NCBI GenBank assembly: GCA_033807775.1
Contig: CM066319.1
Span: 142,216,983 to 142,280,982, forward strand
DNA from: Saussurea involucrata
Taxonomy: Eukaryota; Streptophyta; Magnoliopsida; Asterales; Asteraceae
DNA: 64,000 bases
Direction: 5' to 3'
The translations under genes and the position numbers were made by a program. The notes beneath the pieces are model-generated. The model was not told the origin of the DNA. It saw only the letters and a list, made by a program, of their open reading frames with translations, and searched no databases. This document shows positions 32,025 through 44,348 of the stretch, in pieces. The number at the start of each line of letters is the position of its first letter. The stretch's first letter is position 1.

Positions 32025-34748
32025 TAAAAGGAAGATCCACCAAGAATGAGGTGACACCTTCTTAGAGTAGTACTCATAGCTAGAAATTTTCTCCTTTTTT
32101 TGAATTTTTTATATAATAACTATGTTAAAGACTTCTATGCCCCTATATGAGCAAATGTATTTTTTATTGCAATTAGGTCATTTTGGTAATTCTACAACCA
32201 CTTTCATTAACTTTTTACCTCCAAACCCTTCACTTTCCTCAAAGCCTTTTTACTTTCTCAGCCAATTAATACATCCATAACCTCTAACCTTTTTATTCTA
32301 TTCATTCCTTGATTTCTTCATTTTGATTCATGTTTTCTTTTTAAGTTTTTCACTTTGTTTATGGTTGTTTTTATTATAAACGATCTCTCCATCCCTCAAT
32401 CCATTTATCTCTATTTCCTTACCAATTACCCCCATTGACAAAGAGAAGCATACATACACATGAGTTTAATCGGGTAAATCGGTACAACTCTCAATTTGTT
32501 CATCTACGACATATATACGTGTTTATCTATATATAAGAAGGAATTGGAGTATGGATCCTTTGAGGCTTTACAATTTCGTGAGAATTTTGATTTACTTTTT
32601 ATTTTTGTTGTTTTTATAGGTTGAGAGAATAAATATATATTGGAGTTCGAAAGAAAGTTGTCCGGTTCAAGTACGCTAAATGTGGATCCTCATCTCTGTT
32701 TTTTATGTTTTTTGTACTTTATCAAATTTATAAGCATCTCAATCCAAGTTTTCTTTGTGTCAATTTTTTACTTTTTTTATTGATGTATTTATCATCAAAA
32801 CATCTTTTAATTAGACTATTCATTGTTGTTGGTTACACCTAATATTTTTTTTAATTCTTTTATTTGACATGACTCTATTTTTTATTGAATATATATATAT
32901 ATATGCATATATAATTAAAATAATTATAAACTCTTTTATATAAATGAAATTACATAGATATATGTATATTTTTATTTACATACTTGAATATAATATGTAT
33001 ATATGTTAATATTCACATGAGACTTGAATATAATAATATGTATATTTTTATTTTATTTTATCTGGATTTTGTTTTTTCTTGGTGTATTTATTAACAAACA
33101 TTAAATTAATTAGACTATTTATCTTATTTAGTTACACTCAAACTTATTAATTTCTTTTATTTCACATGACTCTAATATTATAGTTATATAATATTGGTGA
33201 ATATATATAATCGTTATATTTAAAAACTCATTTATATAAACGAAGTTCATGATTAATATATATAATTCTATGTACAAGACACTTGAATATAATAATATAT
33301 GTATTTGTATATGTATATATAAAAGAAAGATCCATCAAGAATGATATCTTCTTAGAGTAGGATTCTTATAATTGATTATAATTAATATAACTAATGAATA
33401 AAATAAAATGAAGATGACACTTATAATCTTCATGATGATTATCAATTATATTATTTACACAACATTCTTACATATATTATATTTATAAAACAATATATTT
33501 ACTAAATCACTTCACGAGATTCAAAAAAATTCTTTAGTACAACATATATAAATTAATTAAATATCTGAAATCTCAATGAATATATAAAGTTAGAAAACAT
33601 TATCATTTAAAATATTATTATTTTTACTATATAAATTAATATAAATGAAATTAGAAACAATATATAATAATATACATATATATATATAAATTAAGAATTA
33701 ACATATAATTAAATATTAATTATTAACCAGTCATTAACAAATGAAACATTTAGTATGTTTAATATCACTAATTACATTTGATATATAATTAAATAATTAT
33801 TATTAACCTTTCTTTAATAAATAGAATGATTATTACATTTAATATCATTAACTAAAATCAATACACTAAAAAACAATTATAGAATTAATATATATAATTT
33901 TAGTTATAATAAAAAATGAAACTTAATAAAATTGATATAACAAACATCTATATTAGAAGATGATAGAAGCAATATAAAAATATTAAATTAGAACAACCAA
34001 ACATATAAAATTAGAAAAGACAACTTACTACAATCATTGATATATGAATTCTTTCAGTTTCATTTTTCAATTTAAATTGAAATCAAACTATATATAAAAA
34101 TAAAACTATAATCTGATATAATACTTCTCATTTTATATGGAATGATTAAAACCTCTTTTTTAAGATTTTTTACAAATCAGTCTCAAGTAGATCGAAATAT
34201 TTCAAACACGTGAAATAAAAAAATAACAATTTAATTGGATTTGCTTATAATCGGTGATCACAATACTAATAACAACTACTGTGACTTTTTGTGCAACCGT
34301 TGGTTTGGAAATGAATGATTTCGTGGAAAGTTTTTGGCTAAAGTTACAAACAAGTGCATTACAACAAAAGTGAGCACACTATCCAAATGTCTCACAATTA
34401 TGCAAAACTAGGTAACAACACCCTATTTGCACGGTGTATTTATGGGATAAATCTATAAATAAGTATATTACGAGTTATGACAAAACAATCCATATTATAA
34501 TCAGTAGTCCCAAATAATTCTTTTATCTTTTTAAGCCATTTACAAAATTTGATGAGTAAAACTTATATATGTATATATATCAAAATAAACAACTGAGAAA
34601 TAGTTTCATATCAACTATAATATCTATTAATATTAGTTTAATATCTGTTAATATTAGTTTAATATCTAATATGTAATCATCAACCCATTTAACTTCAATA
34701 TTTTTTAGAAAGTATCGCCACCGCGCAAGGCGCGGTGCCGAACACTAG

Positions 34749-34858
34749 TTATAATTAATAATCAAATTGTTAACATAGTGTGGGGGAGGGTGGGTAGTGT
34801 TGTGATAGCGAACGATGTAGGTGATAATGGGGTGACAGTGGCGAAATGATAATATTAA
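34749..34858. other. Short intergenic spacer
   Basis: G-rich and AT-rich patches; no gene. Confidence 0.4.
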
Positions 34859-35177
34859 GGCATTGTTTGGCAAAAAAAAGCTAGGTACATGTTTGGATGA
34901 CCATAAGCTAGCTTTTCAAAACGCTAGTCAATGTAGCGTTTCATGAGCTTTTCAACTTTTGATTTTTTTTCTTCCAAAAATACCCTCAATTATATAATTA
35001 TTATTTATTTACTATTTTTTTAATATGTCATTTTTAGTCATTTTACACGCTTATAAGCTAGTTTTGCCAAACGTGACTTTTTCATCAGCTAGCTTATAAG
35101 TCAACAGTTAGCTTATCAGCCACCAGCTAGCTTATAAGTCATAAGCTAGCTTATCAGCTAGTTTGCCAAACATAGCC
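34859..35177. mobile_element. Tourist-like MITE with TAA duplication
   Basis: The ends are GGCATTGTTTGGCAAA and (rc) GGCTATGTTTGGCAAA, flanked by TAA on both sides (34856-34858 and 35178-35180). The interior repeats AGCTAGCTTATAAG/CTTATAAGCTAGCT motifs and can fold into a long hairpin. 319 bp, no coding capacity. Confidence 0.8.
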
Positions 35178-35363
35178 TAATTGACGATGATGATAGGTAT
35201 GGGAATGGGGTGGGGACCTCAATCCTCATCCCCATCCTCATCCCCATATCCATCCCCAACCGGGAAACGAATAATTTTTTATACTAAAAAATGTTAATAT
35301 TCAACATGCTAGTTTTAAACGGGAATTTAAAAAAAGAAGTCAAAATTACGTACGTCGTGTATA
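35178..35363. other. Spacer with short CATCCCCATCCT repeats
   Basis: A pyrimidine-rich microrepeat (about 35219-35262); no gene. Confidence 0.4.
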
Positions 35364-36310
35364 TCTATACATGTAATAAATAAGTAACTAGCATGCCACG
35401 TGTCGTCTTCTGCTGAGCCGACTTCAGTATTTTCCCGCCTAAACATGTATCTGGACGCAGTTTACATTATAAGTTCAATTAGCACACCCACATTCACTCC
35501 TCCTTAAATCCCTCCTTAATTCAATTTTTTTAATTTATACGACATTTACTACCCTTATAATTAGGTATGTAGTTTACTTTTAATCCTTTACTTTTCTATT
35601 TTTCATTTTAGACTCTTATCGTATATAAACATAAATAATGTATATGAACTAAAATGCATTAAAAACATATCTATTTTTTATAAATTATACCATTGTAATC
35701 GCTTCGTCAATACCTTCGAAATGAGACTAATATTGAATATTTTTTGATTTAATTATATTATTAAATATCATAAATATATACAAATTAATGTGTCGTGATT
35801 AGTATGTGATTTGTTGAAATTAATATGAGATTTGATACAAATAATCATTAAATTGTCGTGATTTTCTTTTTGCAATTTCATATCAATTTTTACTTCAAAG
35901 TCGAATTCCTTCGACAAATTACAATTCTATCAAATTTCATTCTATCAACGAAACACCCTTAAAATTATCATAAGAGATTTAATTACTTGAAAAAATATAT
36001 ATCGCTTATCAACTGACTTTTGGATTATGAGTTCGAACCTTTTTCAAAAATATAAATATGCAAATATTTTAGTATAGTATATTTAATTATTTATACTTTC
36101 TTAATCATGATTATATTATTTCCTCTAATTTTAATTGAACTACATAATATCAGTTATCAACAGATGGTTAGTTAATGATATTTTCAAAGTCAAATTGTTA
36201 TGTTTCCCGTCAATTCACTTTAAATTAATCTTTCATAATAGTTGATAAGTTTTCTGGCATTATTTAATTTTTTTTTAAATTACCCCGCGTAATACACGGT
36301 TCGAACCTAG
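35364..36310 (+). mobile_element. Short Helitron-like element
   Basis: Starts TCTATACATG after an A. Ends with hairpin CCGCGTAATACACGG (36285-36299), then TTCGAACCTAG and T. 947 bp, AT-rich, non-autonomous. The interior shares the stretch CAATACCTTCGAAATGAG with the long-TIR element at 37994-39724. Confidence 0.7.
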
Positions 36311-36337
36311 TATATATATATATATATATATATATAT
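36311..36337. repeat. (TA)n microsatellite
   Basis: Uninterrupted TA repeat directly after the Helitron end. Confidence 0.9.
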
Positions 36338-36639
36338 CTCGTGATACATACCAAAACCACATCGATTAATATCCAACATCCAAACATATCAATAACAATT
36401 ACATATTAAGTACCAAAAATTGTATTTTGACTTAGAATTCATAAAATTTACATATCAAGTACCAACATGGCAACATCCAAAAAACAACAAGATCACTTGT
36501 TACTCGACGTCCTCATCATATGCGATTGTTTCGTCAAATGCTTTAGGTTTTCCATGTTTTTTATCTACAAAAAGTAGAACAAATTAGAAAAAATGAAAAT
36601 ACATGTATGACTAAGAGTTTTAAAAAAATACCTTGAAGT

Positions 36640-37663
36640 TCTTTCCGTAACCAACTTTGAGTGCACATTAATGCTCCAACGGTTTGTGGGTGGAGTCGTC
36701 TACGTTATTTTGTGACTTTGTTACCACTCATGCTAAAAGCGGATTCGAAAGCTACCATAGAAATTGGTATGGCTAAAACGTCTCTTGCAATCTTTTGAAG
36801 CATAGGAAAATTGGAGCCGTTGCACTTCCACCACTTCAAGATGTCAAAACCATCTTCATTAGGCAATAATTTCTCGGCCAAATAATCATTCAATTCACTT
36901 GTTTCCGAGACATCATCATCACCCATCAAAAACTCAAAATCCATCTCCCATGTAGATTTTTCGGAAGTAGAATCATCTACATCCAAGGCACTGGCGGTGG
37001 ATTGTCCTTTCTAAGAAGTTCCTCGATTGTTGGCATACTTCTTTTTATACTTTCAAACAACTCAACACATAGGTTACGTATCCTCATAACCTCACTTTTC
37101 GCTTCATCACAATATATTTTCGGAAAGAAATAGTTTATTAGCTTTAACTTATATCGAGGATCTAACACAATCGCTACACTCATAACCTCGTGTATGACAC
37201 TCTAATATTTGTTGAACTTGATCAACATAGATGATGCCATTTTCCTAATAACATCATGAGGAGAATTTTTCCAACTCAACAAAGACACTTTAACTACACA
37301 AATCAACGGGAAAAGATGTTTGGCGTGGGATATAAAGTTCCCGAAAGCTTTTCAGTCACATGATAAAACCGCTTTAATTCCTCACAAACAATTGATGCCA
37401 TTGCCCATTCTTGGACAATTCTTGAAATGGTCCTTCAAATGTGTGGTTACATCGTTGGCTCTACCCGTTAATTGATTATTGCAATAATTACACTTTGCAA
37501 ACCTTCTAGCACCATCAACATACACTTGCTCAAAATGATTCCAAACAACCGACTTCAATTTCTTTTTTGGTCGTTCAATTTCTTTTTGTTGTGTGTTGTC
37601 TGACTTGTCTCTTCTCATCTCATCATCAACATCTACTTTGTTCTCATTTTCCGTAGGATCCAT
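36640..37663 (-). pseudogene. hAT transposase remnant (BED finger and dimerisation domain)
   Basis: From the ATG at 37663 the minus strand encodes an acidic N-terminus and a BED zinc finger (SVVWNHFEQVYVDG, CNYCNNQLTGR, THLKDHFKNC). After decay and a large internal deletion come IVLDPRYKLKLINYFFPKIY (about 37120-37170) and the C-terminal dimerisation region (ILKWWKCNGSNFPMLQKIAR, AFESAFSMSG). The central catalytic part is missing and stops interrupt it (for example after GNKVTK near 36705). This is the RICESLEEPER-type hAT family. Not functional. Confidence 0.88.
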
Positions 37664-37993
37664 CTAAAAACATGCATTTGGTAAATTGGTATAATGTATC
37701 AAAAAACAACAAAATGCATCAACTTTATTAAACAAAATATAGGTTTGTAATGTATCAACAAAATATAAGAAAACAACAAAACTATAAAATACTTTTTTTA
37801 GAAATGCATCAACTTTATTAAACAAACCACCAAAATGGTGCACCAACGAAAAACGTACAGCACCTACCAAACATTCCAGGGTCAAAAAAAAACTATAGAT
37901 TTGTAAGGCACAAACCTAAAGCCACCATAACGAAATAGAAGACAAAGCATAAGGCAAACAACATACATTTACGAACAGGACATAGTAAAAAAA
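37664..37993 (-). other. 5' flank of the hAT remnant
   Basis: Non-coding. A 20-odd-bp unit containing ATGCATCAACTTTATTAAAC occurs twice (about 37711 and 37803). hAT ends were not located. Confidence 0.4.
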
Positions 37994-38521
37994 GAGAAAT
38001 TAATTAAAATACCCAAAGTTTGACTTTGACTTACCAAAATACCCATTTTTTAAACTATTTTACCAAAATACCCACTTTTTAAACTATTTTACCAAAATAC
38101 CCACTTTTTAAACTATTTTACCAAAATACCCATTTTTCCGCGATGGGGTTCGCGATCGCGGACCAGGGGGTATTTTGAAAATTTGTCTCGCGACACATTC
38201 AATTTGATTTGAAATTTACACTTTCACCCCCTATAATTATTTACTTATTTTACTTTATACCTTTTATTTTCCTAATTTTAATTTTACACTTTCATCATAT
38301 TAACACATATAATCGTTTATTAACTAAAATACGTTAAAAAATACGTTTTAATTTTAACAAATTACACCATTGTAATCGTCTCTTCGATACCTTCGAAATG
38401 AGCCTTATCGAAGGTATCGACGAGACGATATTAATGGTGTAACTTGTTAAAATTAAAAAACATTTTTAACGTATTTTAGTTAATAATTGATTAAATCGTC
38501 AAATTATTTGATTATACGTCT

Positions 38522-38549
38522 CGCTGCATTGAAGCGGATAAATAACTAG
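38522..38549 (+). repeat. Helitron-like 3' terminus
   Basis: Hairpin CGCTGCATTGAAGCG, then GATAAATAACTAG followed by T: the form of a Helitron 3' end inside the long-TIR element. No 5' end identified. Confidence 0.5.
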
Positions 38550-38561
38550 TATATATATATA

Positions 38562-38874
38562 GCATAAGCTTTATCCACTAGGCTAAAAGGTAATACCTGG
38601 TAGCCAAGGCATCGCTTAATACTTATACAGGACCATCACCATCACCCCAAGCGATCCCACACCCGCACGTAGTGGTGAGGCGTAAACTGGTCGAGCGATA
38701 CTACCACCCCCTGAGCGTGAATATTATTAATAATACTCAGGGCATAGCAGGATTCGAACCCGAGACCTCAGGCTCTGATACCAATAGTAAGCATAAGCTT
38801 TACCCACTTGGCTAAAAGGTAATACCTGATAGCCAAGGCATCACTTAATACTTATACAGGACCATCACCATCAT
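38562..38874 (-). mobile_element. tRNA-derived SINE in partial tandem (1.37 units of 229 bp)
   Basis: The unit starting GCATAAGCTTTATCCACTAG (38562) recurs at 38791. On the minus strand it has a pol III A-box (TAGCCAAGTGGGTAAAGC, about 38796-38813) and a B-box (GGTTCGAATCC, about 38751-38761). This fits a tRNA-derived SINE promoter. The second copy is only the first 84 bp. A simple insertion would give one copy; the head-to-tail arrangement is unusual. Confidence 0.65.
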
Positions 38875-39796
38875 ATATATATATCGAACTCCTTAACATA
38901 TTTTAACGTAATTATGTATTTTAATGTGATATGTTAAAACGTACTTTTTTAACATATTTTAGTTAATATATGATTATTATGTTAATGCGATAAAAGTGTA
39001 AAACGAAAATTGAAAAAGTAAGAAATGTATCATAAATTAAATAATTAACTATAATGTTATGAATTGTAAATATTAAAAATATTTTTATGTAGTATATATG
39101 ATATATAATAAGATAAAATAATTAAATCAAAACATTTTCAATATTGGGTTCATTTCGAACGTATCGAAGAGACGATTATAATGATGTAATTTGTTAAAAT
39201 TAAAACGTATTTTTAACGTATTTTAACTATAAGAGTACCATAAATTAAATAATTAACTATAAGAATATGAATTTTAAATATAAAAAATATTTTTATGTAG
39301 TATATATGATATATATTAAAATTATTAAATCAAAACATATTCAATATTTGGGCTCATTTCGAACGTATCGAAGAGACGATTATAATGGTGTAACTTGTTA
39401 AAATTAAAACGTATTTTTTAACGTATTTTAGTTAATAAACGATTATATGTGTTAATATGATGAAGGTGTAAAATTAAAATTAGGAAAGTAAAAGGTATAA
39501 AGTAAAGTAAGTAAAATAATTATAGGGGTTGAAAGTGTAAATTTCAAATCAAATTGAATGTGCCGCGGGCCTCCTCCTGCGATCGAGGGAGACAAATTTT
39601 CAAAATACCCCCGGTCCGCGATCGCGAACCCCATCGCGGAAAATGGGTATTTTGGTAAAATAGTTTAGAAAGTGAGTATTTTGGTAAGTCAAAGTCAAAC
39701 TTTGAGTATTTTAATTAATTTCCCTAAAAAAAACTTGGTTGAAATAAAGTAGACCACAAAATACGTAACAGAACCATGAACCCTCAAATATATATA

Positions 39797-41303
39797 GGAA
39801 AGTTCAAATGAAAACTCAAATTCAATTGTGAACGTGAGGACGAATCTTGGTCCTTCCATCTCTATTGATCCAATGACTCATATTAAATAGAGTTTTTAAT
39901 TAAAATTATTAATTAAGGTAATTAGGGGTAAAAATGGAAGATAATTTAAACTCACGCCTACCATATTTTACTTTTTATTTTCTTTTTTAATTAAAAACTT
40001 TTACCCCTTTAAAATAAATTATCTTAAAAATTACTAATATTTTAATCAAACAAATTACATCAAAAAACGAGAATCCCGTGCTCTTCGATATGACATCCAT
40101 CTCGATATAGTTTTTTTGTTGTTTTAACCGTTTATACGTGAAATGTCATACATGTGTTATATTCATTATGAATATTTATGTATTCAAGTGTTTATAACTT
40201 CTCGACACCGTAAGTCCGTAACTCGACATCACCTTCTACAACACTTTCTTCAACGTCCTAAGACATCGTGTTCTTCATTACCGTAACCCAACACCCATCG
40301 AGATGAATCGGGAACCTATCGAGTTTCGATTGTGAACCGAGGAACGAAAGAGAGTGTGTCACGTCTCCACACCTTCACGGGTCACTCATGTATTATTCTT
40401 CATGAATAATGTATCATTCAGTATGAATAATACATCATTTAGGGTGAATAATACACGATTCATGAATCGTGTATTATTCACCCTGAATGATGTATTATTC
40501 ATACTGAATACTGTATTATTCATCCTGAATATTGTATTATTCATCATGAATAGTGAATGAACGTTCACCTTTGTTATTCATACTGAATGTGGACACCTGG
40601 AGATGTGCATACATATTCATAAAGAATAAAACCAAGTCGCGGTTGTGAATCGGAAAACAAAAGAGAGTGCGTCATGTGTTCACACCTTCACGGGTCATTC
40701 ATATATTATTCATCATGAATAATGTATCATTCAGGATGAATAATACAACATTCAAGGTGAATAATACATGATTCATGTTTAATAATACATGAATCAGGAA
40801 TTCGTGTATTATTCATCCTGAATGTTGTATTATTCATTTTGAATACTGTGTTATTCGTCATGAATAGTGAATGAACGTTCCCTTTTTTTATTCATACTGA
40901 ATATGGACAGCAGGAAACGTGCATATATATTCATACTGAATATAACACATACATAGTATTTCACGTAAAAACGGTTAAAATGAAGAAAAAAACTATACCG
41001 AGATGGATGTCATATCGAAGAACACGAAATTCTCGTTTTTTTGATGTAATTTGTTTGATTAAAATATTAGTAATTTTTAAGATAATTTATTTTAAACTTT
41101 AAGGGGAAAAAAGATTTTTAATTAAAAAAGAAAATAAAAAGTCAAAGATGCTAGGCGCTGATTCAAATTTCCATATTTGTCTCTAATCACTTCTCAATTG
41201 GTTTCATTAAGTTTTAACCATTGATTAGTTTTCCAAATCTTGATCAATGGTTGTGACTTGTTCTCATGTTCACAATTGAAAATGAGTTTTCATTTGAACC
41301 CAC

Positions 41304-41306
<3 letters not shown>
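39797..41306. mobile_element. Large fold-back element with palindromic core
   Basis: Ends GTTCAAATGAAAACTCA (left, from 39803) and the same as the reverse complement at right (to 41299). The arms, about 350 bp each (39797 to about 40160 and about 40960 to 41306), include an inverted copy of ATATGACATCCATCTCG. It is inserted in a TA-rich target. The core (40380-40930) consists of ATTATTCATNNTGAATAAT-type palindromes. No coding capacity. The end type resembles Mutator-like MITEs of dicots. Confidence 0.7.
40380..40930. repeat. Array of ATTATTCAT/ATGAATAAT palindromes
   Basis: A roughly 18-bp unit (GTATTATTCATCCTGAAT and variants) recurs in both orientations, symmetric about CGATTCATGAATCG (about 40450-40463). 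A second, similar block lies at 40680-40930. Long hairpins and cruciforms are possible. Confidence 0.85.

Positions 41307-41348
<42 letters not shown>
41307..41348. repeat. (TA)n microsatellite between two fold-back elements
   Basis: TA repeat of about 40 bp, probably the insertion target of both neighbours. Confidence 0.9.
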
Positions 41349-41351
<3 letters not shown>

Positions 41352-41882
41352 AGAGGTTAATTTGAGAATTGCTAAATATATGAGAAATATAGAAGTGATC
41401 TTAGTCATTCATTCGGTCAAGATCAGCGGCTTTGACCGTGAAGCAACGTATAATTCCTCGCGTGGTCTGCACAAGATAGAGGGGTAGTTTCGTAAAAATA
41501 CGCGGGACGAGTTCATATATGATTTTGTGTGATTCATATATGAATCGCAAAGGTTCATATATGAATCAGTTAATTGGTTAAACTGATTCATATATGAACC
41601 TACAGTTAATTAGTTCATATATGAAACACAAAAGTTCATATATGAATTAGTTAAAAAGAGTTAATATGTGAATTACATGGGTTCACATATGAACATATAG
41701 TTCATATGTGAATCACACACGTTCATATATGAACTAGTCCCGTATTTTTGTAAAAGTTACGAAATTGGCCTTCTATTTTTGGAACAACCACAACTTTTGA
41801 CCAATTAAAGTCGATCTTGACCGAATGAATGACCAAGATTACTTCTATATTTCTCATATATTTAGCACTTCTCAAATGAACC
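41349..41882. mobile_element. Fold-back MITE, right end cut by element G
   Basis: The left end AGGTTAATTTGAGAATTGCT and the right end (rc) AGGTTCATTTGAGAAGTGCT continue as long inverted arms of about 75 bp (ATATGAGAAATATAGAAGT, CATTCATTCGGTCAAGATC). The core repeats GTTCATATATGAATC palindromes (about 41512-41740). The last bases after GAACC are missing because the LTR of G starts at 41883, so the MITE is older than G. Confidence 0.8.
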
Positions 41883-42825
41883 TGTTGGTCCCGAAGGGCT
41901 ATACAAGTTTGTAGAAGGGGGGGTTGAATACAAACACACGTTTTTACTTTTCTAAATTGTTTATTGATAAATCAAGACAATTTACAACTTGTTGCGGAAC
42001 AAGATTAAGGATAAACCTAATCTAAACAAGTCTTGACAAACACTAAGTTTTTTGCACTAGAAAGAGTTAAAGAAATTACGAATAATAACTTAACAATAAG
42101 AAATAAGAAGATGGTCCGAGCACACTTCAAAACCGAAGTAAGGTTCTTCTTATATACTGCATGCATTTAATGCATGGCAGTATGACTTTACACATGGCAG
42201 CAGCTGAGTGGTTGCATGTCATTGACCTTTGTAGACAACCTTAGTAGCCGCATGGTGCACAGTGTAGAATCAGAGTTGTTGTACGATTACAGACAAAAGG
42301 GATGTTCGTTCTGACAATTCGTACGGAGACGTGCAAGGGAGGAAAAACAATAGTAACATATAGGGAAACTTCATGATCAGCTTTCGTTGAGTCAGATCTT
42401 TATCAGCGAATGATAAAGTTCAGCGATTGCTGAAGTCTTCTACTTGATACTTCACGTTGAATGGACAGGTCTTGCTTCGCTGATATCCGCATCAGTTCAT
42501 GAGTAGACTTGTCGCTGGTTCTTGAGCTTGATCTTCGACTTCAGCGTAGAACTTTGGTTGACGTGAAACTTGTCTTCAGGGATCATAAGTAAACAACTAA
42601 CTTATCAGCGATCATCTCATAGACTGAACAGGCTCAGAGCTATATGATGATGAACAGTGTTCGCTGAATATCTAATCTTAAAGAGTGAGAGTTCCTATCA
42701 GCGGTACTGTAAAGTCTTAGTACTTATCAGCGATAGTTAAACTCTGATACATATTGTTTACTTACAATTTTCACTAAGTGTTTAAGAGAGGGTCATTATC
42801 AAATCACTAAGGGTTTGGATCAACA
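41883..42825 (-). repeat. 3' LTR of element G (943 bp)
   Basis: Same family and ends as 7134-8105 and 23535-24496. G-run of 7 at 41917-41923. It lies next to the PPT at 42826-42838, which proves the orientation. Confidence 0.92.
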
Positions 42826-42838
42826 ATCTCCCCCTATT
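42826..42838 (-). promoter_or_regulatory. Polypurine tract of element G
   Basis: The minus strand reads AAATAGGGGGAGAT directly before the LTR, as in B (AAATAAGGGGAGAT). Confidence 0.85.
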
Positions 42839-43170
42839 TGATTATGACACAACAACAGAGAAAATTGCTATTTAATGAAAACATAAGGATAAAAAGAACT
42901 CATAAAATATTTGTCCATTTTACTGTTTTCTGTGATCTTTTCTGTACTGATGGAGTAAAGTACATTCGCTGAAATTTTTCTTTAAACTTCGTAAAGATTA
43001 CATAGGGAAGTGGAAAAATTACAAGTACATCAAATAAAATTACAAGTACAAAAGATGTAGACAGATAAGGATAGAAAGAATTACAAGGCGATCCTATCCG
43101 TCAAAAGGTTCTTCCTTGATGAGGAGTTCATCGAGGGTCTTTGATGTGGGAATCATCCAGTCAGGGACAT
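42839..43170 (-). other. 3' untranslated region between aORF and PPT of element G
   Basis: Non-coding; corresponds to 23242-23520 in element B. No separate gene. Confidence 0.6.
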
Positions 43171-44348
43171 CTACTCCTTGATTTTTTTGTTCAGAGCTTC
43201 TTCAAAAATTAAGGGCTTCAGGTGTCTAACTTTAATGTCGCGTCTGACTTCACACCAGTATATGAGATCTCTGAGTTGTTCGATGGGAGTGATTGGAAGC
43301 TCAGAGATGCGTTGAAAGTGATGATTTCCTTGGTAGTCTAGAAAGAATATACCATAAGGATCACTTACAACTTTGCCAGGAATGAAAGTTTCTCCAGGTG
43401 GTAGGGAGGTGTCAAGCGCTGAGAGATCAGCACCAGGGCCAACAACTTCAGCATGAGAGAAACCAATACCTGTTTCATTCCGTATAGGAGGACCTGAGTC
43501 TGAGACTTTCTTTTCCTTTGCAGAGACTCTTCTTTGTTGAGGAGGAAGAAGAGTGAAAGGAGGAATATCCACAACAGAAGAAACCAAGTCGATCTGAGTA
43601 TTTAAATTTTTCTCGACATGGCTCTTGAACTTTGAGCGCGATCCCTGAATGGCTAATTTCACTTCCAACCATTCAGAGAAACCAAACTTCTCTAAAGTAG
43701 TAGCATAGAAGGTTTGCTTGGTTTTGTCTTCTGACTCTTCTCTGAATACATCAATTTCAACAGGAACGTCAACGAATAGTCTTCCTCTGATGTTTACTTT
43801 GATGATTTTGGATGGTCGAGATCGATAATTCAGCATTTCTTTACACCATTTCAAAGTCGTATCAGATACTTTCGTCTTTTCTTCAACGATCCTTTGGGCA
43901 TCATCCCATAGCTGACGTTGGACATCAATGGGAGTTCTTTTCAGCGCGGGGTCTTTCACCGATTGTTGGACAAGCTGGATGGCGAGTTCTCTGTCTTTTT
44001 CTTCAGCTTCCCTTCTTTCAGCGATTAACCTTTCAACTCTGAGGTGATCCTGGTATTCCTTTTGTGAAAGTCTGAACTTTGGAGGAATAGAAGGAAGTTG
44101 ATCACGCTTCAGGATGATTCGCTGATCTTCGAATCTCTTGATCATTGCATCTCTCTTTTCTTGATCCTCTTCACTCGGTTTTTGAGGAGCCAAGGAATGT
44201 CTGTTTGGTGAGAGAGCAGCTGTTCTTCAGGTTCACCAGTCTCAGTGGTTAAATCCAAGACTGGGATTATTTCTTCAGCTCTTGTGGCTGGGATTATTCC
44301 TGGTGTAGTCGAAGGAGCTTCAGCAGGATCCTCAAACAGGGGAGAGGA

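Larger units (their letters stand above)
30821..34748 (+). mobile_element. Helitron-like element, interrupted by a Harbinger insertion
   Basis: The 5' end TCTATATATATA follows an A. The 3' end has a hairpin CCGCGCAAGGCGCGG (34721-34735) and CTAG (34745-34748) followed by T. This is the A^TC...CTAG^T arrangement of Helitrons. The 5' end continues after the Harbinger insertion as AAGGAAGATCCACCAAGAATG (about 32028). A second 5'-end-like copy (AAAGAAAGATCCATCAAG) lies at about 33325, so this may be two nested or tandem Helitrons. The interior is very AT-rich and has no Rep/helicase coding sequence, so it is non-autonomous. Confidence 0.6.
37994..39724. mobile_element. Long-TIR (Mutator-like or fold-back) element with 8-bp duplication
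   Basis: The arms are inverted copies: the left starts GAGAAATTAATTAAAATAC, the right reads (rc) GGGAAATTAATTAAAATAC. Both are followed by ACCAAAATACCCA motifs and a CGCGATGGGGTTCGCGATCG patch. TAAAAAAA flanks both ends (37986-37993 and 39725-39732). The inverted arms are at least 230 bp. The left arm has an extra triplicate of a 32-bp TTTAAACTATTTTACCAAAA unit (38040-38130). The right half contains a direct repeat (about 39120-39235 and 39335-39440). No transposase. 8-9-bp duplications and long TIRs fit Mutator-like elements. Confidence 0.65.

Noticed and set aside
34859..35177. hAT classification of this MITE
   Set aside because: No 8-bp target duplication. TAA on both sides and GGC...GCC ends fit PIF/Harbinger.
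38740..38815. Possible tRNA gene (B-box GGTTCGAATCC and an A-box)
   Set aside because: No cloverleaf arms can be drawn, and the unit is repeated with a long non-tRNA tail. It fits a tRNA-derived SINE.
40380..41740. Regularly repeated short palindromes that look like a CRISPR array
   Set aside because: Repeats occur in both orientations with no unique spacers of constant length, inside fold-back transposons in a plant genome.
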